Shown here piece by piece: positions 24,801 to 48,929 of a DNA stretch of 64,000 nucleotides. The stretch is taken from NCBI RefSeq assembly GCF_021018895.1, contig NC_079364.1:1818901-1882900 (forward strand), read 5' to 3'. This stretch comes from Seriola aureovittata. Its lineage: Eukaryota; Chordata; Actinopteri; Carangiformes; Carangidae. Each line of letters opens with the position of its first letter. Position 1 is the stretch's first letter. The translations under genes and the position numbers were made by a program. The notes under the pieces were generated by a model. That model saw nothing but the letters and a program-made list of their open reading frames with translations. It was not told where the DNA came from and ran no database searches.

Positions 24801-26120
24801 ACATTTTCATTTGTCACTTCTGACATTTAATCAATATTTTAATGGAATACACAACTGTTGATTCTTCACAAAGTCAGTGTCCTTTGTGTTAATCTATGGA
24901 TTCTCTTTGCTTTAGGACAGATAATACAGAGTTAACTGTCCTTGGGCACTGGAGTAACACATGTGACATTTAAGCCTTTTATTTAGTCAAAATTACTTTC
25001 AAATTAATGAACTGTACGTTCAGTGATTGTTGCTGCTGCTTGTGGACTTCATGCTGGTTTACTCTGTGTCCATGAGGATGTGAGCACTTGTGTTCTGTAA
25101 ATGTGTCTTTTAATAAAACAGCATGTTATGTAATCTGAGTCCTTCCTGCATCTAAGGGAAGGGCTGGCACGGGGAAAATAACAGGAAATTAACAAACGCC
25201 GTTCAGGCCTACCGCCAGAAAAGTAATGGCAGTCCGGCACAGGTGGCGTGCTTCAGGCCTGGTTGTGGGTAATTGGATTCGGAAAACAAGGCGGAGGGCA
25301 CTTCAGCCAAATCTCTGGGCCCAGACCCGGGCCGAGTCTTTGCCAGAATAATTTGAATAACAGCAGAAGAAAAGTAAACTGGGGAACAAACAAACACCGA
25401 AACTTTTCGTACCTGTGACAGTTTCATAAATGGACGAACAGGAAACGGGGTGTGCAGGGAAAAACCAGAGGTGCGCACATCTGTCTGATTTAACGAACAC
25501 ATACAGGCATTTCGCCCAAAAGGCACCAGATTTGCTTTAAATATGGAAGACAAAAAGCAAGAAGGTCACAGTTGGCCCATACCTGGCTCTGAAAACAGTC
25601 CGCGGTCTAAACACTCTGAAACTCCCCCCACGCTTTATATCCTGTCTGCACGAAGAAATCTACTGCCCCGGTACCGGAGGAAAGTCCGACAGAGACGAGG
25701 CTTTGAATTTACTTTCTCAGCAAATTGGTTCGAGAAAATGTTAATTTCTTGATGCTTCATGTGAGCAGTGTGACATTTACTGGCCTGAATGTAAAATAGA
25801 CAAACACAAACGTTTGCATATCACAAACTGAATATCAGTAAAAGGGAAACATGATGTAGTTTAGATTCTAAGCAAACATTTATAGTAATTACTGTAAAAG
25901 TATGGAGTTATTTTTGTGCCTCATTCCTGAGCGCACAGTGGGACTTTTTGTGCACAGACAAATATATTTGGCAAATTATACTTTGAAAAATTGATATTTT
26001 TGAGCAAATAATACTGTAACCTGAGCAAACTAAAATCTATTCTGTGCTCAATAAATCTATTCTGAGTTTGCTGTTATCCACAATATTAATGTGTGTCACT
26101 CAGTTTTAGTCAATTCTCTG
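21845..26120. other. Long non-coding stretch with two high-complexity blocks
   Basis: No exon or recognisable repeat was found over most of this interval. A 13-bp exact inverted repeat pair lies at 22811-22823 and 22934-22946. The blocks 24280-24960 and 25130-25480 are unique, complex sequence that look like conserved non-coding elements and are listed in findings. Confidence 0.45.
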
Positions 26121-27077
26121 AGAAGCTGCTAGACCAAAACTGAATACTTCACTTATACAAATATACTGGTACTAAGCTCTTGCATATACATGCATACTAG
26201 CATGCATATACTGTACATGCATGTATACATACAGTTATGCATGTGTAGGGCAGTAGGCTAAATGAGCCACTGTGTGTGGCAGTTGCAATGTTTATTCCCA
26301 GGTGAATCCCGGTTTTGGTGTTGTTTGACCGCTGTGGGACACCGTAGTTTTGAGGTGCGTTCCGTACGGGACGCCATTTTGGTTCAATGTTTTGTTCTCT
26401 CACGATACAAGGTAAGCAGTGCTAACAACAGCCTGTATCATCTTAAAATAGCTTCATTTAAATCACACGTCCGGTCTTTCTGTTAAAACTGTGTGTAAAC
26501 AACATGTTAGTTAACAGTTTGTCATGGGTCTGAGACGTAAGCAGTTGTAGTTTCTGTCTTAAGGTGGATCGTAATATTAGCTAGCCGGCTAGCTTCCTGT
26601 GCCTCACGGTGGTGGATGTCTGACCTGGATGGTTGGGTGGTGCTGTGGACGGGACACTGCTCCAGACCAGAGTGGTGACTACACAGAGGGACATCTGCAT
26701 TACAGCCAAAGAGGAACATTTGAGAATTAATTTATTTTTCAATCCCTTTGCCTCCACCTGTATCTTTACTCCTTCTTCTGTTTATTGGTGGTTGGTGTGC
26801 CACCTAGTGGTGGCAACTTTCAGTTAAAGTGTGGTGCCTTCCGGATACATGGATACGCTCACTCATATACCCTCATACACATATTCTCACATTATGCATG
26901 CATATCTATGTATGTTTTTATCAATATATATATATATATATATCGCATATGCATGTATATACATGTATATGTGTGTACTTTATGTATGTATCTGCATGGT
27001 AGCATGCATGTATGTGCAAGTGCCTAGTACTAATATATATGTATGTGAAGTATTCAGTTTTGGCCTAGGTGCCTTCT
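26121..27077. mobile_element. Foldback element, about 0.96 kb
   Basis: The arms 26121-26210 and 26993-27077 are inverted copies. The core CCAAAACTGAATACTTCAC is exact, and the match continues at roughly 80 percent through TACTA and TTGCA(T/C)ATACATGCAT. The interior (26240-26870) is unique sequence with no transposase frame I can recognise, plus short alternating ATGCAT tracts beside each arm. A donor-like ACAAG|gtaagc occurs at 26411. No clear target duplication found. Confidence 0.6.
26922..26942. repeat. (AT)n microsatellite
   Basis: About 20 bp of AT inside the foldback element. Confidence 0.9.
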
Positions 27078-27404
27078 CATACATGATTGTATTTTAAATT
27101 CTGAGCATAGATTTATAGTAATTACTCTAAAAGCAATCAAAATGTTTTCTATGCATCAAATGTGTTAATATCAGTCAAGTTAGGCTCAATGTCTTTGTTT
27201 TAACTTGAGTGTGAGTAATCAATATGTAATGTGGGCGAAGAACACGGTAATGGAAAATGATTTTGGAAAAACGCTTTATTGATTTTGAAGAAATAAAAAC
27301 TCCCCCGACATGCTCCAATAAAAAAAAAAACCTCAAGCCTTAGTTAGCTTTACTTTTAAATGTCACATTTTGGCGTTTATGCTTGAACAAATTAATCTTT
27401 GAGT

Positions 27405-27520
27405 TTGACCCATGGCCCTTTGCTGCATCTCATCCCCTCTCTCTCCCCAACTTTCCTGTCACTCTCTCTCTGTCCCTATCTAAATAAATGCAAAAACTGC
27501 CCAAAAAATAACTTGAAAAA
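27405..27520. repeat. Dispersed repeat with 'catcccctctctctccc' and 'aatgcaaaaactgccc'
   Basis: I recall 'cctttgctgcatctcatcccctctct...aaaggcaaaaatgcccaaaaa' as a common teleost repeat end. A related fragment occurs at 41127-41190 (ttcctgtctatctctc...gggcaaaaatgcccaaaa). Class not established. Confidence 0.5.
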
Positions 27521-27829
27521 GAAAGAAAAACAGTGTCTTTCACAGTGTCTTTGAGCTCCCTCACCTCTGATATCATCTGTTCAGTTCTATTCACAAAGTC
27601 TTGTTTTTCTTACAGAAGTTAGGTTTTAATGGATGATTGATAAATCTTATGTTCTTAAGTCCTTTGAGTGCTTCAAAAACATTTCACAGTCAAAAGAAAA
27701 TGTCCTTATTTGCCCTGCAATGGAAAGTCATTTTATTTGGTACATTTATTAGGGACGCCAGAATCCACCCCAGGCCAGAACCACATTGAGGTCCCCACAA
27801 CCATCAACCATCATACGTATATGGGCTCG

Positions 27830-28720
27830 AATTAGGGTCAAAATGATTTTGAACTTGTACATGTTCACAAATAATTCCAATCTTTGTAGTTGTAAATCAA
27901 CCTTTGTAAACCTGTTAAATAAATCTGCTAGAAATTCAAGTTGTGCCCGTGTCAAAGAGACTTGTATTTGTTAAAAAAAAGACTGTGAATCAAAGGTATG
28001 AACAAAGCATCAATGTTGAGGTTACACAAAAACATAAAAAAGACATGTCTGTGTACTCAAAGGTTTCCACAGTGTGTGACACTGTGTGGCTCAAATTAGA
28101 GTCAAAAGGATTTTTTACTTTTAAAGTGATTTTCACAAATAATTCCAAATGTAGTTGTGAATCAAACTTCGTAACCTGTAAAATAAATCTGCAGGAGAAA
28201 TTCCAGTTGGTGTGTGTGAAGAGGTTTGTATTTGTTAAAAAGGACAATGCGATTAAAATCTGAAAAAATGACATTAGTTGTGAGTTAACACAAAGATCCT
28301 GAAAGAAGTGCTTTTGTCAACGTCTGTACACTGATAAAGAGAAAATTAAAGTAATCCTTTCAGGATATGCTGTGGATATGAAGGCAACAGAACCACCTGC
28401 CCTCTGATCCGACTGTCGTTGTCCAGTTAGAGTCGGGTTTAAAAATAGGGTCAAAATGGTTTGCAGTATTTTATTGTCTTTGGGGGTAATTTGCAACACA
28501 TTACAACAGAACTGCATTGTAAACTAAAGTGAAATCCAGCAGCATATTGTGGTGGATTTTACAGTTTTGAGCTTTGGTCAGTAAAGTGATACGTCAGAGT
28601 TGTTACTAGTGGTTCCTCATTACTTCATAATTATGTCAATGAGTTCCTTCACAACAAATCAGAGACAGCAAGTTTCCAAACAAGTATTTTAATTATAATA
28701 TTCAAGCCACATATTATACA
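27830..28720 (+). repeat. Composite repeat E, copy 2, partly tandem
   Basis: Two successive units share 'cacaaataattccaa(t/a)', 'gtagttgt(a)aatcaa' and 'gtaaa(c)ctgttaaataaatctg', at 27865-27935 and 28133-28195. Each is followed by 'acttgtatttgttaaaa'-type sequence. A terminal part at 28640-28720 matches 16230-16300. Several short open frames across it are chance. Confidence 0.6.
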
Positions 28721-28725
28721 TATTC

Positions 28726-28732
<7 letters not shown>

Positions 28733-28777
<45 letters not shown>

Positions 28778-28779
28778 GT
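28733..28779. repeat. Compound (TG)n(TA)n microsatellite
   Basis: Short TG run followed by TA with two interruptions. An imperfect AAT/ATG-rich stretch follows at 28865-28985. Confidence 0.9.
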
Positions 28780-29191
28780 ATATGGCCGGGCGCATTCTTT
28801 ATTGATGTATATATAAAGTGACATGTTTTATGTGTGTGATGTTCTAATGAAAGTTGATTGTATACAATAATAATGACAATTATAGTAACGATAATAATTG
28901 TAAAAATATCAATAATGATGATATTGATAACAATTATAATGCTAACAATGACATAATAATTGCAATAAATGATAATGATAATGAGAGAAATGTGTGCACG
29001 TACAATATATAAAGCTGCCCCCCATTCATTTGCGCTCATGACTACTAGCTTGCATTGTACATTGATTAATGAATTAAACAATTTCAACATTAGAATAATA
29101 AATAGGAAAATTTAAAGAATAAATAAATAAATAAAGTATGAATACTTTCTAAATGCATTGTATGTCTGGGCGCATGGCCCGGTTCAGGGCA

Positions 29192-29358
29192 AGCTAGCTG
29201 CCTCCCCGGCATTAGCATTAGCATTGATGAATGAATTTAATGATTGCATTAGATCACACATAACAAGTGGGGGGTGCTTGTTAGCATTAGCAGCTAGCTT
29301 TCTGGCATTGTTCATTAATGAATTTAATGATTTCATTTTAAGATTGCAAAATAACAAG
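29192..29358 (+). repeat. Imperfect tandem duplication, units about 75 and 67 bp
   Basis: Unit 1 (29192-29267) and unit 2 (29292-29358) both begin AGCTAGCT, share GAATTTAATGATT, and end ATAACAAG, separated by a G-rich spacer. The block also contains three consecutive GCATTA motifs. Confidence 0.65.
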
Positions 29359-29767
29359 CCGCCGCTCCACAGAGCAGCAGTTGTTGAGGAGACAAGGCCT
29401 CCAACATATCACATCACAACTGGACACGTCGGTGCTGCCAGAGTCACAGACTGTGAGTGGTGATAAGAGAATCAACGAGGTTACACGTCACCAGTATCTA
29501 CATGAGGACGTTGTGTCCCTGCAGACAGCTGAATGAGACAGTTTTAAGACAAAACTCACAGCACGTAAAAAAAAAACAATAAAACTGCAATTCACAACTG
29601 ATAAAAAAAGACAGACATTGTGAGAAATGACCCGAACTCTTTTAGTTTATATTTGTTGCTCCTTTGTTTTAAATTTGTGTTTTATCCTGTTGATTCTGCT
29701 TTTTCTGTTGTTGAAGTATTTAACAGGCAGAAAACCTTTGGAAATGTAGTGTTATTCCATCAGAGAA

Positions 29768-29960
29768 CTGTGCGGCTGCAATCAATAATTATTTTCATAA
29801 TCAATAGCCTACCTCTGACAATTACTTTCCATAATAATTGATTGATTTTATTTTTCAGTGTATAATTTTCAGGAAATTGTGAAAAATGTCTGTCATTATC
29901 CCCTGAAGCCCAAATTAACGTTATTGTCAATTCAGATTGTATTTATTTATCCCAAACATC
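29768..29960. repeat. Family D repeat
   Basis: 'gcggctgcaatcaataattattttcataatcaatag' in pieces, followed by 'ttcaggaaattgtgaaaaatgtctg', matching the general form of this family elsewhere in the window. Confidence 0.55.
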
Positions 29961-30399
29961 CCTGAAGTCAAACCTTTCTTGACTTCCTCCGGTGAGGGTT
30001 AGAGGCTTTTATGATGATATTGGTAACACTTCATTTTGATTTACAGTGTAATTGTATTGTATGAATCAGGTACTAATAAACTTATGGACATGTTGGAGGA
30101 GAAATAAGTATTTTAGTGAATCCTGTATAACACACCTGTAAAACTAAGCTAATCTCTTTTATTGTATTTTCTCCTACACACCACAATAATGTTTGTTAAT
30201 ACACATACATGAAACTACAATTTGTAATTTGTATTACACAGCAATGTCCATGGGCTTCAATATAATGTACAATCTATATTATAGAGTTTATGTGATCTAC
30301 TATCAGTTAATTAATTGATTAATCAACTAATAATTTGAGCCCAGCTCCTGGTTGGTTTCTGGAGTAAACACATGGAGATATAAACTGTAAGTGTTTTCC
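29961..30399. other. Non-coding, nothing recognised
   Basis: AT-rich sequence just upstream of the putative esterase 5' region; a family D-like fragment may lie near 30300-30345. Confidence 0.4.
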
Positions 30400-30560
30400 T
30401 GTCAGTCCTCAGTGTACTGTCTCTTTAAAAGTCAAAAACAGAGAGAAAGGACATGCGCGCTCCACCCAGAGCAAAAAAAGAAAAAGAAAAGAAAACTAAA
30501 GCCTAAACTTGAGTGTTTGGACTTTTCTCCTGCATGAGTTGTGTGTGTGTGTCGGACATG
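30400..30560 (+). promoter_or_regulatory. Putative promoter and 5' untranslated exon of the esterase gene
   Basis: A canonical donor, ACATG|gtgagt, follows position 30560, about 1.4 kb before the acceptor of the first coding exon at 31937. Upstream lie 'catgcgcgctcc' and a purine-rich leader, plausible for a transcription start. If spliced so, the exon end supplies an upstream ATG (30558-30560) that reads five codons and stops at 31950-31952, overlapping the main ATG. No TATA box identified; start site not mapped. Confidence 0.35.
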
Positions 30561-31384
30561 GTGAGTAGTGAAACATCGTGTTTGTCATGTGTTCGCTCTC
30601 AGATCAGAGTCACAGTGAGGAGAGTCTGAGGGAGTTTATCTGAAAAAGAAAAAGAAAAGGAAACGGCAAGAAAGTGAGAGGAAAACATGGAGGGATCCAA
30701 CAAAACAACTGGGAGTCACTTCACATGTCAACACGTTAAATCTACGATCTTCATCCGCTTCTTCTTTTATTTTAAAGCTGCACATTTGTCTGTTAAAACG
30801 ACAGACTTTGAATATTTAGACGCTGCTGAACGTTTGACTCCAAAACTGAATATATTTAGTATTTTACCAAGTATTTCTATCATTATTATTATTATGATTA
30901 TGATTATTATGATGATTATTATTATAATATTTGTTAAAAACTGAGCTGCATTAATTCCCTCTGCTGAACACTGAACCTCTGGGTGGGTTTTCCTGATATA
31001 TCCGCTGATTGTTCCGCACTTTTTTTCCCTCTTCCTTTGTGTTTGCGTGTTGCCTGAACCTGAACTCCACTCACCTTATTTACTGTTTGTTGTTTATAAT
31101 GAAGACAGAGTCTGAAATATCACGACAGGCTTCATGCGCCTGTCAGGACAGATTTAACTAATTTAATGACATAAATACAGACAGGAAAATGACATGCACG
31201 TGCAGAAATACTGTAGCACACCATGTCAGAGAAAGGAAAAACACATTAATCACATTACAGGAAGTTTTCAGATCCTTTAATGAAGTAAAGATGCAGGTAA
31301 AGTAAAAAGACACTGAATTACATCAAAAGCGTCATAAAAAACAACAACTAAAGTATGAATGACTCCTGGTAATGTCTTATTATA

Positions 31385-31545
31385 TCAGTAACCACTTTAT
31401 TAGGTACACCTGTTCAATCGAATGCAATACAACACATCATCCTTTTTTGTTTTTGTTGACGCTGTCAGAAAGATGTTCATGTTTATTCTTCAGGTGGCAG
31501 TGGATGTTGTTGTACTGGACTACATTATATTGAAAGGTGTTTTTT
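31385..31545. repeat. Dispersed repeat beginning 'ctttattaggtacacctg'
   Basis: Second copy of the repeat seen at 4505-4750, here followed by 'aatgcaatacaacac'. Lies in the first intron or upstream region of the esterase gene. Confidence 0.5.
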
Positions 31546-31944
31546 GATCAGTTTGTCGTGTGTTTGAGTCTTTGTGTCTCGCACTTCCTCTCACTCTGGA
31601 AACAATAGATTAGAGCGAATGAGAAATGAAAGTGTGGTCCTCAGCAGGATTAGACTCTCTGCTCCTTCCTGACTCAGAGACCAGTAACGGACGAACACCA
31701 GGCGTCCACTCTGACCTCTGTCTGAGAGGCAGGTTATGAAACGGTGTGCAAACACGCACACACCTTTCTGTTAATGCTGAACAGGTCTTTGGAATCCACT
31801 TGTCAACACATGTGTTTTATTTTCTGCAGCCGAGCATGTGGAGCTCCACTGTGCACCTGTCGGCCACAGTAAACCTGATCTGATCTGAGGTGAGCTCTTC
31901 TGTTCACCTGTTGCTGTTGTTTTTCTTTCTGTCCCAGAGCGAAG

Positions 31945-44778
<12,834 letters not shown>

Positions 44779-45478
44779 AGCGTCATCAACGTCTCCGCTT
44801 TGTGTCAACGCCGAGGTGAACTCACGTAGACCAGATCCTGTGTCACCCGGCTCAAATCCTGCAGGAGCCATCTTTAAAAAGTCTAAAAACCAGACAGGAA
44901 GTTGAACATTTTATTGGTTTCGGAGTTATTGTTTATTGTTTTGGAGTAAAAACTGTCATATTTGTGTTTCAATAACTCAGTAACTCGTGCTTTTGGTTTT
45001 ATTTGTACAGACAGATTTAATTTTCTAAGGGAAAGTAAGTGAGAAGGTGTTTTTTGTTTATGTTGTAATTTGGGTGAATTGACCCTTTAACAGTCGGGCT
45101 GCTGAAGTCACCGGGAGTCTGTCGAAGGTGTGAAGGAAACGACTGACAGTGAATCACACGATGAAGAAGAGAAGAAGAAGAGATTATTCCTGTGTCGGGT
45201 CAGAGTGAAGTGAGTCTGTATGAAGATCTCCGTCCAGAATATTTAGATTTCTGAGTCGGCTGTTGAATATTTATCTCGTCATGTCTGGTATTCTCCCGCC
45301 TCGCAGGGATCTGCTTCAGGGATTCACACACTCTTTAAAAGTTCAAATCTTGTGTCTCAATCTCGAAGATTTCAGCTTCTGAGAAATTCTGAAATGATGT
45401 ACTTTTATATTGGAGCGTTGCCTGACCCAAGATATTCAGTGTGATTAGATTAAATATAACTTCATTGAGGAACATGCA

Positions 45479-45575
45479 CCAGAACCAGAACCAGAACCAG
45501 GTTTATTATCAAGCAGGTTTTCACATACGAGGAATTATCTTTGGTGTTTTGGTGCGAAACAATAAACAAGAAGAA
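45479..45575. repeat. (CAGAAC)n start and dispersed repeat end
   Basis: Four AGAACC units followed by 'tttattatcaagcaggttttcacatacgag' (in pieces) and 'gaattatctttggtgttttgg', which I recall as the end of a widespread teleost repeat. Confidence 0.5.
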
Positions 45576-46190
45576 GAAAAAAGAGCTGCAGGTCAGATAC
45601 TTTAAATATGAACAGAAACATTTTACAATAAAATATTTACAATAAAAATGCGAAACCAGACAACGGTAGCTAATGATCCAAAACTCTTGAATTGAACCTG
45701 AAGCGGTCGGGGTTCCTGGGGGTCCAGGGTCCAGCAGGTAATCAGGTTTTATTGACGTAACTCGTGGCCCCTGTTGGTCCCTGAACCCTGTTGTGGGAGC
45801 TGCCTTCATGACCAGATGTTGAACCGACCCTGACTTAATATAATATACTAGATAATGAGGTAAATGTTGGACTGTTGACCTTCAGGTGCGTTTGTTTGAC
45901 CTTTAAAGCACCTTAAACGTCGACAGGACGCGGCTTCACCTGGTTCCGGTCTCTGTTGAAATGTCGACTCAAAGTGTCTCTGACAGATTTTCTAATATTC
46001 TTGACATGGAAAAAAAAAAAGCAGTTGACTAAAAGAAAGAAGGTTAAACTTTAAGGAGTCATTGGGCCGAGCGCGGCGCAGCCTCGTCCTGTGGAGAATT
46101 CGACTCACGAGGAGCTAAAAACATGAGAAGAAGATTCAGTTTGATGCCTGGGAGAGTTGACGTGGATTTTTAAATTCAGGGAAATGAAGT

Positions 46191-46222
<32 letters not shown>
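46191..46222 (+). repeat. Poly-G tract, 32 bases
   Basis: An uninterrupted run of 32 G on the + strand, inside the probable 3' untranslated region or just after it. Could form G-quadruplex structures; its length is also likely to be sequencing-limited. Confidence 0.9.
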
Positions 46223-46223
<1 letters not shown>

Positions 46224-46532
46224 GTAAGCTTGATTTTTGTAGTATTTCTTTTTGTTTGTTTCTGTGGAGCCTGTGAACGTGTCGGTGAATCACAGTGTTT
46301 GTGTTGTGAAAGACTCATAACCTCAACGCTCGGCCGCTCAGTCTTTGCACTTTCCTGTGAACGTATGTTTTTGGTTTTTTTTACGTGAATATTTGATTGT
46401 AGTCAGTCGAACCAAGTTCATTCCACATGTTTATGAAGCTGCGTTTTAATTCACAAAAAAATTATTTTCCTTTTAAACTGACCACTGTCATTTTATCATC
46501 TGGTTGTTGTTAACAACTCGTGAGCTTTGCAT

Positions 46533-46557
46533 TGTGTGTGTGTGTGTGTGTGTGTGT
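46533..46557. repeat. (GT)n microsatellite
   Basis: Short GT tract of about 25 bp. Confidence 0.95.
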
Positions 46558-46639
46558 TTTTTAAAGGTTTGCAAACAGTAATTATCCTTGAATATCATGT
46601 TGTGTTGTGTGTTGATTCACTTTATCACTTTATATGTTC

Positions 46640-46645
46640 AATAAA
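46640..46645 (+). terminator. Candidate poly(A) signal of the esterase gene
   Basis: AATAAA in 'tatgttcaataaattgacac', preceded by T-rich sequence. This would give a 3' UTR of about 1.9 kb; other AATAAA-like sites occur at 45561 and near 45447. Not confirmed. Confidence 0.35.
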
Positions 46646-47189
46646 TTGACACCACATTAATTATTTGTATTTAATATTGAGTTTTTTTTCAAAGGAGGGA
46701 AAGATTTGTCTTCTAGATTTAGAATTGTAGATTAGCCAACATTCTGCTGCAATTATTTATTTTATTTAACCAGGTGAATCACGACGACTGTCAACAGCAA
46801 GAAAAACTCAAATAAACTAAAAACAAAGACGACAACACACACACAATAAATACACAACTCTTACACTGGTGTTCTCTGATCTAGGCGGTTGATTTCTATG
46901 TGTCAGCTTTATAATTATTATAACTTCAAAGGAGTTATCTGAAACTGGAGAAATGGAAATACTAATACTAGGATAAAATGAAGTAATGAATTAGTTTGAA
47001 AGAGGAATAATTAAGGTTGAGAATATAAAACACACATTAAATAATATGTAGTGTTCAGTTTGTCATGTGATCTGTCACTGTGAACTGATGTTTTTCCACC
47101 CAGCGTTTCTCCTTATTGGACGGCTGCGAAGCTGCTTAAGGTGCCTGCAAGAACCCGTCTTTGATGGTTCCTGGTGGGGTTCTTTAAGG
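46646..47189. other. Intergenic, esterase to usp6nl
   Basis: AT-rich. 'ttattttatttaaccagg' near 46756 resembles a common teleost repeat fragment. Nothing else seen. Confidence 0.4.
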
Positions 47190-47321
47190 CGGTGGTTCTC
47201 AAAGTGGAGTCCCCTGCAAAAAGAGGAATGATTGACTGTTTTGGTCGTGGGTTTAAAAACTCTGTGGTCTAATTTGTGTCAGTTTAAGGTCCTTGATGTG
47301 AAAAAGGTTTGAGAACCACTG
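47190..47321. mobile_element. hAT-like MITE, 132 bp
   Basis: Inverted termini CGGTGGTTCTCAAA and TTTGAGAACCACTG, a form typical of hAT elements. The flanking octamers CTTTAAGG (47182-47189) and CTATAAGG (47322-47329) match at 7 of 8, as expected for an old 8-bp target duplication. No coding. Confidence 0.75.
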
Positions 47322-47887
47322 CTATAAGGAGCCAGCGACAGAAATGGTTCTTTGAAGAACTTCTCTCTATAAGGTTCTATGTCGACTCCAAAGCTGCTGG
47401 AGTGTACTGTCCTCCTTTGTCCTGAGGTTATAAATGTTTACATCACGTGTCTCTTAAACTACAGCAGCGTGGTGGATCCTGATCCTCATGGGCCACTTGA
47501 AATTCTCAATAATAATATGACATCTTTTTACCAAAATTATTTTGCAAATGATTTGTCAGCCCATCTGCAGTATCACCACGACCCACCAGATGGCCCCAGA
47601 ACCACAGCTTTGAATATTACTGACCTGAACATTGATATCTGGGTGGAAATCTCTCTTCATTTAAGTATTTTTACATTTTGTATAAAGTTAAAGTTTTGAT
47701 CTTCCACCACACAAAATGAAAACAATGAGATGATCAATTTGTGGGTCTTGCTCTTGTATGGGGGGTGGGTGGGGGGTGCTTTACATGCCTGTGCCCACGT
47801 GCCCATTGTCTCATAATCCGTCCTTGTGTGTGGAGCATCCCTGCACTTCTCTCTCTCTCCAGCAGATGGCGGCAGAGGAAAACCCTG

Positions 47888-47889
<2 letters not shown>

Positions 47890-47982
<93 letters not shown>
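47890..47982. repeat. (GT)n microsatellite
   Basis: 93 bp of pure GT inside the putative usp6nl promoter; can adopt Z-form. Confidence 0.98.
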
Positions 47983-47984
<2 letters not shown>

Positions 47985-48073
47985 CGTGTTCTGGAGGTTC
48001 TGTGTCTTTAAGGCCGGGTCCTGCAGCTCACACACGGCTGACGGGTGCCACGCTGCGGCGCCTGCTCAGTGCG

Positions 48074-48103
48074 CCTCCTCCTCCTCCTCCTCCTCCTCCT
48101 CCT
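48074..48103. repeat. (CTC)n trinucleotide repeat
   Basis: Ten CTC units. A looser CTCCTCTTCAC array follows at 48355-48405. Confidence 0.95.
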
Positions 48104-48559
48104 GTCCCTGCTCCTCCGCTACTGCTGCTGCTCGGATCCTGGACCAGGAGCTCCTCTGTCCCGTACGTCTGCTGCACCCTGTGCGTGCGTGCATGCGTGA
48201 GCGTGTGCGCGTATGTGTGTATGTTAATGTGCTGTCTGAGTGTAACCTATGGATTGACGGAGGCTATTGTTGTCAGACCGGTGGTTCGTTGTGTCGGAGC
48301 TGCACTTTCACCGGAGAATGCCCCGAGGAGCCGGAGCTGAACCACGGTAACCACACTCCTCTTCACCTCCTCTTCTCCTCCTCTTCACCTCCTCTTCACC
48401 TCCTCTCTCATTCCTGCTGCTTTTCTTTATTATTCTCATTAGAATAAAATTATCTCGCGTGAGAATTGTATCAGCGTCTCACATCACGGCTCATCCCACC
48501 GGAGGCTGGGGGTTTGTTTACCATCACAAAATGACACCGTGAACCGCTAATGAGGTCCG

Positions 48560-48720
48560 GGGTCTCAGTGTAGTGAGTCTGAACCGGGAGCGGACCGGAC
48601 CAGCATCCCGGTACATGCACGTCCCTCTGATGGAGGCAGTGAAGGCGGCGGCGGCGGCGGCTCTGAGCTCCCTGCAGGCCGGAGGCTGCTGCCGCTGCCG
48701 CCGCTGCAACAACAACACAC
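48560..48720. promoter_or_regulatory. GC-rich block with (GGC)n, possible second promoter
   Basis: Contains (GCG)6 at 48644-48662 and 'gctgccgctgccgccgctgc'. Open frames rich in Ala or Cys cross it on both strands but have no homology I recognise. May be part of a CpG island spanning the usp6nl start. Confidence 0.3.
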
Positions 48721-48766
48721 ACACACACACACACGCACACACACACACACACACACGCACACACAG
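48715..48766. repeat. (CA)n microsatellite, interrupted
   Basis: CA tract with two CG substitutions. Confidence 0.95.
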
Positions 48767-48929
48767 GAGAGTTCAACACAGTTTCACACAACAACTAACA
48801 TTTACATTACAGCTGCTGGTGCTGCGTTCAAAGTCCAGGAGAGCTGAGGGTCAAATGCAACGTTTAAATATGTCAGTAAAGCTCAACCACCTCCTCTACT
48901 GAGCCCGTACTGTACTTGGCAGTTTCATT

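Larger units (their letters stand above)
47840..48346 (+). promoter_or_regulatory. Putative usp6nl promoter and 5' untranslated exon
   Basis: GC- and CpG-rich segment with cagatggcggc (47863-47873, YY1-type core) and a donor CCACG|gtaacc after 48346. Splicing to the acceptor at 54448 would join it to the first coding exon. An ATG at 48319 would then read 11 codons and stop one base before the main ATG. The segment is broken by a 93-bp GT tract and a (CTC)n run. Inferred from position and composition. Confidence 0.35.

Noticed and set aside
47741..48447. Long frames of 199 and 229 codons over the GT tract
   Set aside because: Both are held open by the GT and CTC repeats; the rest looks like a 5' region, not protein.
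48573..48902. Ala-rich frame starting near (GGC)n
   Set aside because: Length comes from trinucleotide repeat and CA tract; no homology recognised.
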